Positions 9,912-16,923 of a DNA stretch of 64,000 nucleotides are shown here, one piece after another; the first letter of the stretch is position 1; each line of letters begins with the position of its first letter. This DNA comes from Haladaptatus pallidirubidus (GTDB lineage Archaea > Halobacteriota > Halobacteria > Halobacteriales > Haladaptataceae), in NCBI RefSeq assembly GCF_020700235.1, contig NZ_CP085302.1:62001-126000 (forward strand), given 5' to 3'. Below the pieces are notes generated by a model. The model was not told where the DNA came from and made no database searches. It worked only from the letters and a program-made list of their open reading frames with translations. The position numbers and the translations under genes are program-made.

Positions 9912-10783
9912 GTAGCGACTCAGGCCGGTCACGGAAGTTCCATGGAACGAGTGTGCTCAACAAAATCGATCTCTCGAGAACCATCGGTGGCGTTTCATTG
10001 TCACAGCTGCTCTATGTGCTCTTGCTATCAGTCGTCTTTCTCTATTTGCTTTTACCCGTCATATTCGCGGTTCTCATCAGTTTCAATCCCTCTGATCTGT
10101 ACGCTTTCCCACCGGATGGGTTGACCCTAAAGTGGTATCAAGCCGTATTCTCACGGTACACCTGGATATCGTCGTTCATGGTGAGCTTCCAATATTCGAT
10201 TCTTGCAACGGTCATCGGTATTCTGCTCAGCTCGACAGCTGCCTATGCCATCGGTCGATTCGATTTCCGTTTCCGGAATTTACTCGACGCTGCGACGTTC
10301 CTTCCGTTGATGATTCCCCAGATCATCCTCGGTCTTGCATTGCTGCTTTTCCTGCAGCACTTCGGACTCGTCGGGAATCTCTTCGGTCTCTCGCTGGCGC
10401 TAGCGGTGTATACAACACCGTATGCGACACGCAGCATCCTCGCAGCAATGAATAACTTCGATCGAAGCACTGAGGAAGCAGCGATGAATCTCGGGGCAGA
10501 TGAGATTCAGACATTCGTTCGGATTACATTCCCGTCCCTCTTGCCCGGCTTACTCACCGCTGCGATTTTCTCGTTTGTCGTGAGTTATTCAAATCTTCAG
10601 ATTGCGGTGTTTCTGCAGGGTGCGGGTATGACTCCAATCCCAGTGCGAATCTTCGCGCAGATGCAATTCGGAGCAAGCCCAGTTATCGCGGCTGTGTCGA
10701 CGATTAATATCGTCATTGTGTTACTCGCAATTCTCATCGTCGAACGCCTAGTTGGAGCGGCCGAGGCGCTCGGATACTCCTGA
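9908..10783 (+). CDS. ABC transporter permease (PotC-like)
   Basis: Second channel subunit and last gene of the importer operon. Six predicted membrane helices and the EAA loop EEAAMNLGADEIQTFVRITF are visible. With the neighbouring creatinase-like and amidohydrolase genes the system probably feeds a small nitrogen compound into the cell. No terminator was recognised; the next 430 bp contain an unusual iterated motif instead of a gene. Confidence 0.9.
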   Translation: MSSDSGRSRKFHGTSVLNKIDLSRTIGGVSLSQLLYVLLLSVVFLYLLLPVIFAVLISFNPSDLYAFPPDGLTLKWYQAVFSRYTWISSFMVSFQYSILATVIGILLSSTAAYAIGRFDFRFRNLLDAATFLPLMIPQIILGLALLLFLQHFGLVGNLFGLSLALAVYTTPYATRSILAAMNNFDRSTEEAAMNLGADEIQTFVRITFPSLLPGLLTAAIFSFVVSYSNLQIAVFLQGAGMTPIPVRIFAQMQFGASPVIAAVSTINIVIVLLAILIVERLVGAAEALGYS

Positions 10784-10955
10784 TTTACTGTTCTTTCATT
10801 GTGACAGACTCTCTTGACATCGTGACTGATATGTCTCGAGCCTCTTTGCTAGTAAGGTTGTTTCATCGATTGTATGGGTAATTTTCGTGATATCACGCCA
10901 CGTAGTCGTGTCAGAGACATTGACGAACGAGTGATTGGCAGTGAGCAGCACTCCC

Positions 10956-11227
10956 AGATTGTCCATCGGAAGTGAGAACAGCCACCCTGAGGTGGGACAA
11001 ATGGACTCTGGACTGTCCGTTACCGACCAGCACAATAGATGTTGGTAGTGTTACAACCCGTGGGACTGTCATCCCTGCACTAACTGGAGATGGTCATATC
11101 CAACGATGACTGAAGGGACTGTCCAGTGTGCTGCGACGAGTTGTGAAGTGGACTGGTTTAGGCCAACGGACTGTCTTCCCTGAATCAGCAACGGGACTGT
11201 CATTGGGAGTGAGTCAATGGGACTGTC
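10956..11227. repeat. Iterated GGACTGTC motif, spacing in steps of about 26 bp
   Basis: The octamer GGACTGTC occurs at 11010, 11063, 11116, 11168, 11194 and 11220; four of these copies are preceded by a further G. Steps are 53, 53, 52, 26 and 26 bp. A degenerate copy (AGATTGTC) lies at 10956, again 54 bp away. Sequences between copies are not conserved, and neither 53 nor 26 is a multiple of three, so it is not a protein repeat. It could be an iterated protein-binding array or a decayed tandem repeat. Not a CRISPR, since only 8-9 bp repeat. Confidence 0.6.
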
Positions 11228-11387
11228 TGCAAGAACGAGAGTGAGTTAGAGTTGTATACATAGCTTTGTGGTCGAGCAGGGCGCGCTCAGTCGTCGGTGT
11301 GTCGTCGTCGCGTTCGGTCGGTGCATCTGCGCTTTCGGTGAGCGTTCGCTGGGCGGCCACATCGGATAGCGTTGTTTGGCGTGACAT
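11214..11387 (-). pseudogene. SprT-like gene, N-terminal fragment (copy a)
   Basis: Starts MSRQTTLSDVAAQRTLTESA, clearly matching MARQLTVSEITDQQTLTESA of the longer SprT-like gene at 47274-47786. Similarity ends after about 40 residues and the frame stops at 11214, inside the GGACTGTC array. The zinc-peptidase part (HExxH) is missing. It lies 20 nt after a SWIM gene, the same order seen at the other copies. Confidence 0.7.
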
Positions 11388-11407
11388 AAATGGAAAAAGT
11401 GAGTGGG

Positions 11408-11677
11408 TTAACAGCAGTCGGTGGTTGCGGTTTCGACGGCAGCCATGTGCTTACAGAACGCACTTTGGTGAACATGGTTTGGGCAGGTACACGCCATTGC
11501 GTCACCCGTCACGTCGTCCAGCGTCACGACGTAGTGGTGTTCAGCGGGCTTCTCGTGGCTCTGGTTGGTCACGTCGACCATTCCGGGGGATTCGACGCGG
11601 AAGCCGAATTGTTCCCACTGCGCGCGTTTCTGTGTCGTCTCATCAGATTCAAGTCCTGCGCTCGGTTTCGTACTCAT
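11408..11677 (-). CDS. SWIM zinc-finger protein (copy a, C-terminally shortened)
   Basis: Small haloarchaeal SWIM-domain protein, a zinc finger thought to bind nucleic acid or proteins. The CxC(x)nHxC core is ACTCPNHVHQSAFCKHMAAVE. This copy keeps the full N-terminus (QWEQFGFRVESPGMVDVTN) that most other copies in the window have lost, but ends at DCC instead of the second cysteine cluster (CDCDG...CWPC) seen in copies d, e and g. It is followed by a SprT N-terminal fragment. Function unproven; possibly intact enough to be expressed. Confidence 0.7.
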   Translation of the reverse strand: MSTKPSAGLESDETTQKRAQWEQFGFRVESPGMVDVTNQSHEKPAEHHYVVTLDDVTGDAMACTCPNHVHQSAFCKHMAAVETATTDCC

Positions 11678-11708
11678 GGTCTTTCAACGTAGGTTTCGGA
11701 AGACCGGT

Positions 11709-11730
11709 GCCGGGTGTTAGAGCACCCGGC
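11709..11730. repeat. Perfect 8-bp hairpin GCCGGGTG-N6-CACCCGGC
   Basis: Stem of 8 bp with a 6-nt loop, located between the divergent SWIM and wHTH/PIN genes. It could be an operator or a transcript structure; no T-run follows to suggest a terminator. Confidence 0.45.
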
Positions 11731-11772
11731 GCGTTTCTACATGCCCGAGAGCACCGTTCTTCCCACCATATT

Positions 11773-11814
11773 GTATTCACCACATGGTCATAAGGGTTGG
11801 TATTCACCACATGG
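11773..11814. promoter_or_regulatory. Two direct repeats GTATTCACCACATGG before the toxin pair
   Basis: The 15-bp unit is repeated exactly at 11773 and 11800 (27-bp step), 45-85 bp before the start of the wHTH/PIN operon. Such direct repeats before an antitoxin gene are typical of autoregulatory operators; the HTH protein at 11859 is the natural candidate to bind them. Confidence 0.45.
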
Positions 11815-11858
11815 CATACACCAACAGGGCTATACTTCGGTAGTGTGTACTGTGGGGT

Positions 11859-12212
11859 ATGTCCAAAGATCGCAGTGATTCAGGGCGGTACGTCGAGACA
11901 GTAACACTCGCCGACGTACTCGCTATCTTCGAGGAAGTAGAGGGGCCCGTTGTGACCTCTGGTGATGTAGCTGATGCCCTTGAGTGTTCACGAGAGACTG
12001 CTCGGCGGAAGCTTGGGCAACTCGAAGACCAAGGGCGAGTAAAGAGTCGTCAGACTGCCGGGCGAGTCGTCTGGTGGCTTGCCGATGAGGATTCAGTGCA
12101 CGAGGTCGACCCGAGTGACCCAATCTTTTCACGGACGACCTACAGCTCTGGAGAACCGACTGATGCGTCCGAGCACGTGGATGACATCCTCTATGGAAAT
12201 CGGTCGAAATGA
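11859..12212 (+). CDS. Winged-helix protein, likely antitoxin/regulator of PIN toxin
   Basis: A 117-aa MarR-like winged helix (residues ~13-70: VTSGDVADALECSRETARRKLGQLE) with an acidic, probably disordered tail (about 75-117). Its stop overlaps the start of a PIN-domain gene by ATGA, the usual arrangement of a toxin-antitoxin operon, with the tail likely wrapping the toxin. Direct repeats upstream fit autoregulation. A haloarchaeal wHTH-PIN pairing rather than classic VapB. Confidence 0.75.
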   Translation: MSKDRSDSGRYVETVTLADVLAIFEEVEGPVVTSGDVADALECSRETARRKLGQLEDQGRVKSRQTAGRVVWWLADEDSVHEVDPSDPIFSRTTYSSGEPTDASEHVDDILYGNRSK

Positions 12213-12643
12213 GTCGTCCACTGCCGTTGTTCGTCGATACAGGCGGATTGTACGCTGCCTTTGACGAGGATGATGTGAATCACGAGCAGGCGAATACTGT
12301 GTTCGATGGAATAGAGGCCGGTGAGTATGGGCCGGTATTCACAAGTTGGTATGTACTCTCGGAGTTTTCGACGTTAATGTTGTACCAGATTGGGCATACA
12401 GCGGCAGTTGAGGCGCTTTCGACAGTTCGCCAATCACAGACGTTCAACATCCTGCCGGTGGGGAAGCAGACGTTTGACGCGGCGTGTGAGGAGTTCGAGC
12501 GTTTTGACGACCAGCAGATTTCCATTGTCGATCAAACGAGTGCAGTGCTTGCTCGAGAGCACGGGATCGAACATCTGTTCGCCTTCGACAGTGACTTTTC
12601 GACGATGGGATTCGAGCGGGTGCCAGTCGATACAGAAGCGTAA
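12209..12643 (+). CDS. PIN-domain ribonuclease toxin (VapC-like)
   Basis: PIN-domain endoribonuclease of 144 aa. The acidic active-site residues are in place: Asp10 (LFVDTGG), Glu52 (LSEFST), Asp108 (SIVDQTS) and Asp127/Asp129 (FAFDSDF). It probably cleaves an RNA, often tRNA or rRNA in this family, when not held by the upstream wHTH protein. Appears intact. Confidence 0.85.
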   Translation: MSRPLPLFVDTGGLYAAFDEDDVNHEQANTVFDGIEAGEYGPVFTSWYVLSEFSTLMLYQIGHTAAVEALSTVRQSQTFNILPVGKQTFDAACEEFERFDDQQISIVDQTSAVLAREHGIEHLFAFDSDFSTMGFERVPVDTEA

Positions 12644-12824
12644 CTCTCCAGAATTCTTTTAGCTGAGCAGTCCCTGTGTTGTGATATGCACCGCTCACAT
12701 TCGTGCATCAACACGACCGTGCAGTCGATGAGCGGCATCTCTCTGTTTTCATAGCTGGTGGCAAGGGTCGTTGGATCGACCTCACGGAATTGCCAATCAA
12801 CTACTCACAAGCCACCAGTATACA

Positions 12825-13900
12825 ATGTCACAAACATACGATCTTCGCGAACAGATCGAGCAGCTCGAAGCGCTCACAGGGGATGGCACTGAACTCGTCA
12901 CCGTTACCGTACCCAACAGCAAGTCGCTGGGTTCGATCCGAGAGCGAATTGCCCAGGAATACGCCAGTGCCGAGAATATCAAATCCGATCAGACACGAGA
13001 CCACGTTCAGCAAGCGCTCAAGCGCGTCCAGCGGATTCTTCGTCGATACGAAAGGACACCGGAGAATGGACTCGTGGTCTATGCGGGTGTCGTTGGAGGT
13101 GAGTTAATCTCGACTACCTTCGACGACCTGCCTACTCCAGTTGCCGAGTCGACGTACCGATGTGACGATCACTTCGATCTCTCTCCACTGAATGAAGCAG
13201 TTACGCCGAATGAGACCTTTGGACTCATCGTCATCGAGCGTGGTGGTGCTGCCATTGGACGACTCGTTGGAGAGCGCATTATCCCGATTCGGACGTTCGA
13301 AAGCCAAGTGATGGGTAAATCCAGGGCAGGTGGACAATCTGCCCAGCGGTTCGAGCGCGATCGCGAACGACAAGTCCACGAGTTCTTCCAACAGGTCGGT
13401 GATATCGCTACCGACGCGTTCACTGGTGACGAGGGAACGGTCACTGGGCTTGTCGTTGGGGGAACACTTGCGACTGCGAAGCGGTTCGTCTCCGACGGCT
13501 ACCTCGATCATCGGTTACGCAACCGTCTGCTCGGAACATACTCGGTTGAGTACGCGACCGTGCAAGGGTTGGACCAGCTTGTCAAGAAAGCAGATAAGCA
13601 ACTGCTCGATGCCGAACAGCGGAAGGCCACAAGCGGCTTGATGAGTTCTACTCACGGCTTCGAGATGGCGATCTGGTTGCGTATGGATCCGATGATGTAG
13701 AGCGAGTACTTGAGTTCGGAGCGGTCGAATCGGTACTCATCGGATCGACAGTGCCACGAGACCAACGAGAAAAGTTGGAAGCAGCTGTCGAACAACAGGG
13801 TGGTGACGGGTATGTGGTCGCCAGTGACACCGAACGTGGATCGCAATTCGTGACTGCCTTCAGTGGTGTTGGAGCGCTACTTCGGTTCCCGGTAAAGTAA
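12825..13900 (+). pseudogene. aRF1/eRF1-type peptide release factor paralogue, frameshifted
   Basis: Related to archaeal peptide chain release factor 1, which reads stop codons and frees the peptide. The start at 12825 (MSQTYDLREQ) gives the stop-codon-reading NIKS motif at residues 51-54 and the catalytic GGQ at 169-171 (GKSRAGGQSAQRFER). Near 13630, after AEQRKAT, one base is missing: the original frame ends at 13700, whereas the next frame reads LDEFYSRLRDGDLVAYG through LLRFPVK to a TAA at 13900, the expected C-terminal domain. Joined, the protein is about 358 aa, shorter than the usual ~410. No slippery heptamer is obvious, so decay is likelier than programmed shifting. Confidence 0.75.
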
Positions 13901-13979
13901 GGTGACCAGGCGAGTTCTAACCTCTTGGTTTTGAGATATGAACGAAAACCTTTGCCGGAGGTGAATCGATTCTAAGCGT

Positions 13980-14053
13980 GCCTTGGTAGCTCAGGCTGGC
14001 AAAGCAACTCCTTTGTAAGGAGTCGGTCGAGAGTTCAAATCTCTCCCGAGGCT
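13980..14053 (+). tRNA. tRNA-Thr (anticodon TGT)
   Basis: Cloverleaf can be drawn: acceptor GCCTTGG/CCGAGGC (one T-G pair), anticodon stem ACTCC/GGAGT with loop TTTGTAA, T arm GAGAG/CTCTC with loop TTCAAAT, discriminator T. CCA is not encoded. The D stem GCTC/AAGC has one C-A mismatch, so function is likely but not certain. A decayed second copy lies at 54965-55038. Confidence 0.85.
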
Positions 14054-14110
14054 TTCCGTTACGGTTTGGGCACTCGCATGTGAGAAACAAATTTCCTGAG
14101 ATTGCTCGAA

Positions 14111-14129
14111 GTTAGTATATACTACTAAC
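14111..14129. repeat. 19-bp palindrome GTTAGTA-N5-TACTAAC (copy 1)
   Basis: Perfect 7-bp arms with a 5-bp spacer, 58 bp after tRNA-Thr and preceded by CGAA. Same element at 55080 (also just after the decayed tRNA-Thr) and 61715. Could be a regulator-binding or recombinase core site. Confidence 0.6.
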
Positions 14130-14410
14130 GATAGCATTTCTTAGTCGGTGTACTGTCTCCCTCGTCGTCGTTTTGCACGGTCGTTTCGGCTTTAACGTTC
14201 GTCATTTGTTTTAGGCAGATCTCAAGGGAAATCTGAGGTAGAAAAACATCTTTATTAGAATCCTTAGAGGAAATAGAGGATCTGATCTGGCAGCTCATGT
14301 GTACGATCGGACGACTCTTGTGGGACTGTAGGTTTCAATCCGACCGATGGGTTGCAAACCGATCCAAGTGGATGGCGTTCACTGTATTGCGTTCTGATAC
14401 TGCTCTTGCG

Positions 14411-14914
14411 TTATAGTGTATCGGTGAGCATTTGCAATGTGCCGTTGTGTGGGCGGAAATTCCGAAAGAGCCCATCATACTGGCCATCGTATCGATCGAT
14501 GTACTTTTCAATTGCACGCTGCGACCGCTGGTTTTCCTCGAGTGTGAAGACTGCAAGGAGGTCAAGATCGAGAGTTTCGAACACGAGTTCCGTAAGTACT
14601 GCCGCTCGCTCTTCAGAAAGCCCACGCCCCCAGTGGACATCTATTCCAGTTATTCCGACTATGGCAGGTTCTGAAGAGCCAGGTATACGGAGTATGTAGC
14701 AAAAATCTTCTTTGACTTCCCAGTTTGCTTCTGCCTCCTCGAGAAGGTCGTGCGTTTCCTTCGGTGTCGTATGTGGATCCCACGGAAGGTATTCTGTTAC
14801 TTCCTCAATTCCGGGGTCGCTTGACCAGATTTCGTATAAGTCAAACAGATCAATTGTCTCGTGAGTGAGTCGTTCGAAGATGAGGTGGTCAGTCTCGATT
14901 CGTTCAGGGATCAT
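14411..14914 (-). CDS. GNAT N-acetyltransferase (RimJ/RimL type)
   Basis: A 167-aa acetyltransferase of the group that acetylates protein N-termini or small amines using acetyl-CoA. The first strand MIPERIETDHLIFERLT, the middle IVGITGIDVHW and the RGLSEERAAVLTEL acetyl-CoA loop region are typical, followed by FTLEENQRSQRAIEKY, the usual C-terminal motif. Length is normal and the gene appears intact. It stands alone between the tRNA and the SerRS fragment; no partner is evident. Confidence 0.8.
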   Translation of the reverse strand: MIPERIETDHLIFERLTHETIDLFDLYEIWSSDPGIEEVTEYLPWDPHTTPKETHDLLEEAEANWEVKEDFCYILRIPGSSEPAIVGITGIDVHWGRGLSEERAAVLTELVFETLDLDLLAVFTLEENQRSQRAIEKYIDRYDGQYDGLFRNFRPHNGTLQMLTDTL

Positions 14915-15302
14915 AGCCTTATTTGATAGTGAATTACCAAGTATCTAAGGTTGCAATTGATATGAGTGAGTACGACGAGACCCGATTGCGAAGAAGGCAA
15001 ATAACGATGATAGTATCAGAAAACTATAAGTGACCTAACCAAGCACTATTGTCTATGGTGTCTACTTCCCACTCTCGTTCTCGCCCACACCGTTGGGAAG
15101 TAGACAGTATTGCTGCTGTGAGCTGTCGGACATAACTTGGGAGAACTCACCCGCAATGCTCCCTCGCTTCCTCGCTTGTATTGGCTGAGAGCCATCATTC
15201 CACAAATCACCCCAACTTCGACGTATGCAGTACACTGAACGCAATACACCGAATCAACCCATAGACGACCAGTATCAACGTGGAGTGTTCCAGTGATACC
15301 CT

Positions 15303-15665
15303 ATGCTTGATATTGCACTCTTCCGGGACGCACCAGACACGATCAAAGCAAGTGAAAAACAACGAGGCAAGGATCCCGGTCGTGTCGACACCGTTCGCGA
15401 ACTCGATTAACAGTGGCGGGAGACACACCATCGATTGGACGGTCTTCGTCACGAGAAAAACAACCTAACAGATGAAATTGGAGCGAAGAAACAAGCCGGA
15501 GAGGATGCGTCCGATGTGATCGAACGAGTAGCAGAGTTGAACTCGACAATCGACGATTTCGAGGAACAAGAAGCAATACTCCGGTCGGAACGAAACGACC
15601 TCCGGTATGAGATTGGGAATCTCGTGCACGAATCGGTTTCCGAAGGTGCGAATGAAGTTCACTAG
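15303..15665 (+). pseudogene. Orphan seryl-tRNA synthetase N-terminal arm, with in-frame TAA
   Basis: Reads MLDIALFRDAPDTIKASEKQ then a helical region (LRHEKNNLTDEIGAKKQAGED) closely resembling the tRNA-binding coiled-coil arm of SerRS. An in-frame TAA interrupts it at 15408-15410 where SerRS has a charged residue before QWRE, and the frame stops at 15665 after ~120 codons with no catalytic domain. It is probably a truncated duplicate of serS that picked up a nonsense change; a stand-alone tRNA-binding protein was possible before that. Confidence 0.7.
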
Positions 15666-16352
15666 TCACGTACTGAGTATGGGAATTTACGTCCCATTCA
15701 AAGTCGAGATACCGGATTAGAACCTGACTCCGGAAAACTTCCAATTCAAAAATTGATGGTATAGATACGGTATAAGTGGCTAAATTGGCCACTATCTGCA
15801 TCTTGACCAAGGTAATGAAATAAATCGGTTAAAGTATTTAATAATTAGATTCCAGTGGATGAGAGATATTTATTTATGCAAATAGACTGTTTCTGACTTC
15901 CAGAAATAGTGTATATTATGTACAATATCATAGAGAGGTTTAAAAAGACGTTTTGTAAATGAGATCCACAATATACAATTAGATATCCAAATCAACCGTA
16001 GGATTATGATAGGATTAGAAGTTTATTCCCGTATTAATATATAATAGGAGATAACTGATAGAGATGAAAATCGCTATCTTATCAATAGAACAGATCCCAA
16101 AGTATGAGCGATAAAACAGGTTCTTACGTCAAAAAACATTTTAAATAATCAGAAATTTTCCTGATGACCAGTAATAGTCTTGTACTTTAGATACAATATA
16201 TAGAAGTTGTAAAAGTGTTATTTTCTATTGGCAATGGTAAGTGATACGGGGATCGCTTGTAACGGGTAGCTACATAACGGGTTTCGGGTTCTGATTATTC
16301 TTACCGTCTCGTCGTAGCTGTCAAGATCAACCTCCTGAGGAGTAGAAAGAAC
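15666..16352. other. AT-rich intergenic region
   Basis: About 690 bp with no supportable gene on either strand. Very A/T-rich from 15840 to 16220. It ends in the promoter of the UbiD operon. Confidence 0.5.
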
Positions 16353-16359
16353 TTATATA
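16353..16359 (+). promoter_or_regulatory. TATA box of the UbiD operon
   Basis: TTATATA lies 23-29 nt before an ATG at 16382 that opens a 14-codon leader frame, and about 60-70 nt before the GTG starts of the next gene. Confidence 0.5.
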
Positions 16360-16381
16360 CTATCGCACGATGGTCATTGAC

Positions 16382-16426
16382 ATGGACTATATTTCTTCCA
16401 AAATCGCAAAAAGGTGGGAACGGTGA
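16382..16426 (+). CDS. Possible 14-aa leader peptide MDYISSKIAKRWER
   Basis: The first ATG after the TATA box, at the place expected for a leaderless start. The frame ends TGA at 16424, overlapping a GTG at 16423 as GTGA, the overlap type used for coupled translation. It could be a leader peptide or the former N-terminus of the downstream gene after a frameshift. Too short for family evidence. Confidence 0.3.
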   Translation: MDYISSKIAKRWER

Positions 16427-16923
16427 CCGCTTACACTACCTCGGAGGAGTATCTCCCCGAGGATCCTAATGGGGAGGTGACTTTACAAGTCACAGATGGG
16501 GACACGAAAGAAATCTTCACAACACGAGCGCATATTGCACAAGATCCAGAAGAACTCGCCGATCCAGAGCCTCTTACCATCGTTCGAGGTCCACATGAGA
16601 GTGTCGAAGAGGAGTGGTTCATCGAGATTTTAGAAGCGGAAATCGATGAGATTGAAATCGACCAAGAAGTATTGAGTGAGTGCATTAAGCAAAGTCAGGA
16701 AAATTCAAATGTTGTCAACGCCCGATCGGATGAGCTTCGAGCGCTATTGCTCTATTTAGTCGAAACAGGTAGATACAACTCCGTCTCGGAAGCTGTCCGA
16801 GGTTTGTTAGAGGATCACCTAGCGGACAACTATCCGGATCTCGTGAAAGAATACGTCGACATCCGTACAGAGCTTGAGCGAGAAGAATTGTCATCTCAAT
16901 TAGGAGGCGACAGAAACAAATGA
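16414..16923 (+). CDS. Ribbon-helix-helix-like regulator preceding UbiD genes
   Basis: A 169-aa acidic protein of unknown family. The C-terminal third (RSDELRALLLYLVETGRYNS, then VSEAVRGLLEDHL) resembles a ribbon-helix-helix or CopG-type DNA-binding region; the N-terminal part is beta-rich and unassigned. GTG starts are possible at 16414 or 16423; the latter couples to the leader frame. The stop overlaps the UbiD gene by ATGA, so it belongs to that operon and may regulate it. Confidence 0.55.
   Translation: MGTVTAYTTSEEYLPEDPNGEVTLQVTDGDTKEIFTTRAHIAQDPEELADPEPLTIVRGPHESVEEEWFIEILEAEIDEIEIDQEVLSECIKQSQENSNVVNARSDELRALLLYLVETGRYNSVSEAVRGLLEDHLADNYPDLVKEYVDIRTELEREELSSQLGGDRNK

Noticed and set aside
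10796..11035. 79-aa minus-strand frame after the importer operon
   Set aside because: No recognisable family and runs into the iterated motif; could be a remnant but cannot be supported.
10956..11227. CRISPR array
   Set aside because: Only 8-9 bp repeat and spacing varies between 26 and 53 bp; no cas genes are seen.
11709..11730. Rho-independent-like terminator
   Set aside because: Perfect stem but no T-run, and it lies between divergent genes.
13600..13660. Programmed frameshift in the release-factor paralogue
   Set aside because: No slippery heptamer or following stem-loop can be identified; simple deletion is enough.
14125..14205. 26-aa minus-strand frame MTNVKAETTVQNDDEG...
   Set aside because: Acidic and plausible in composition but too short, with no promoter and ending inside the palindrome.
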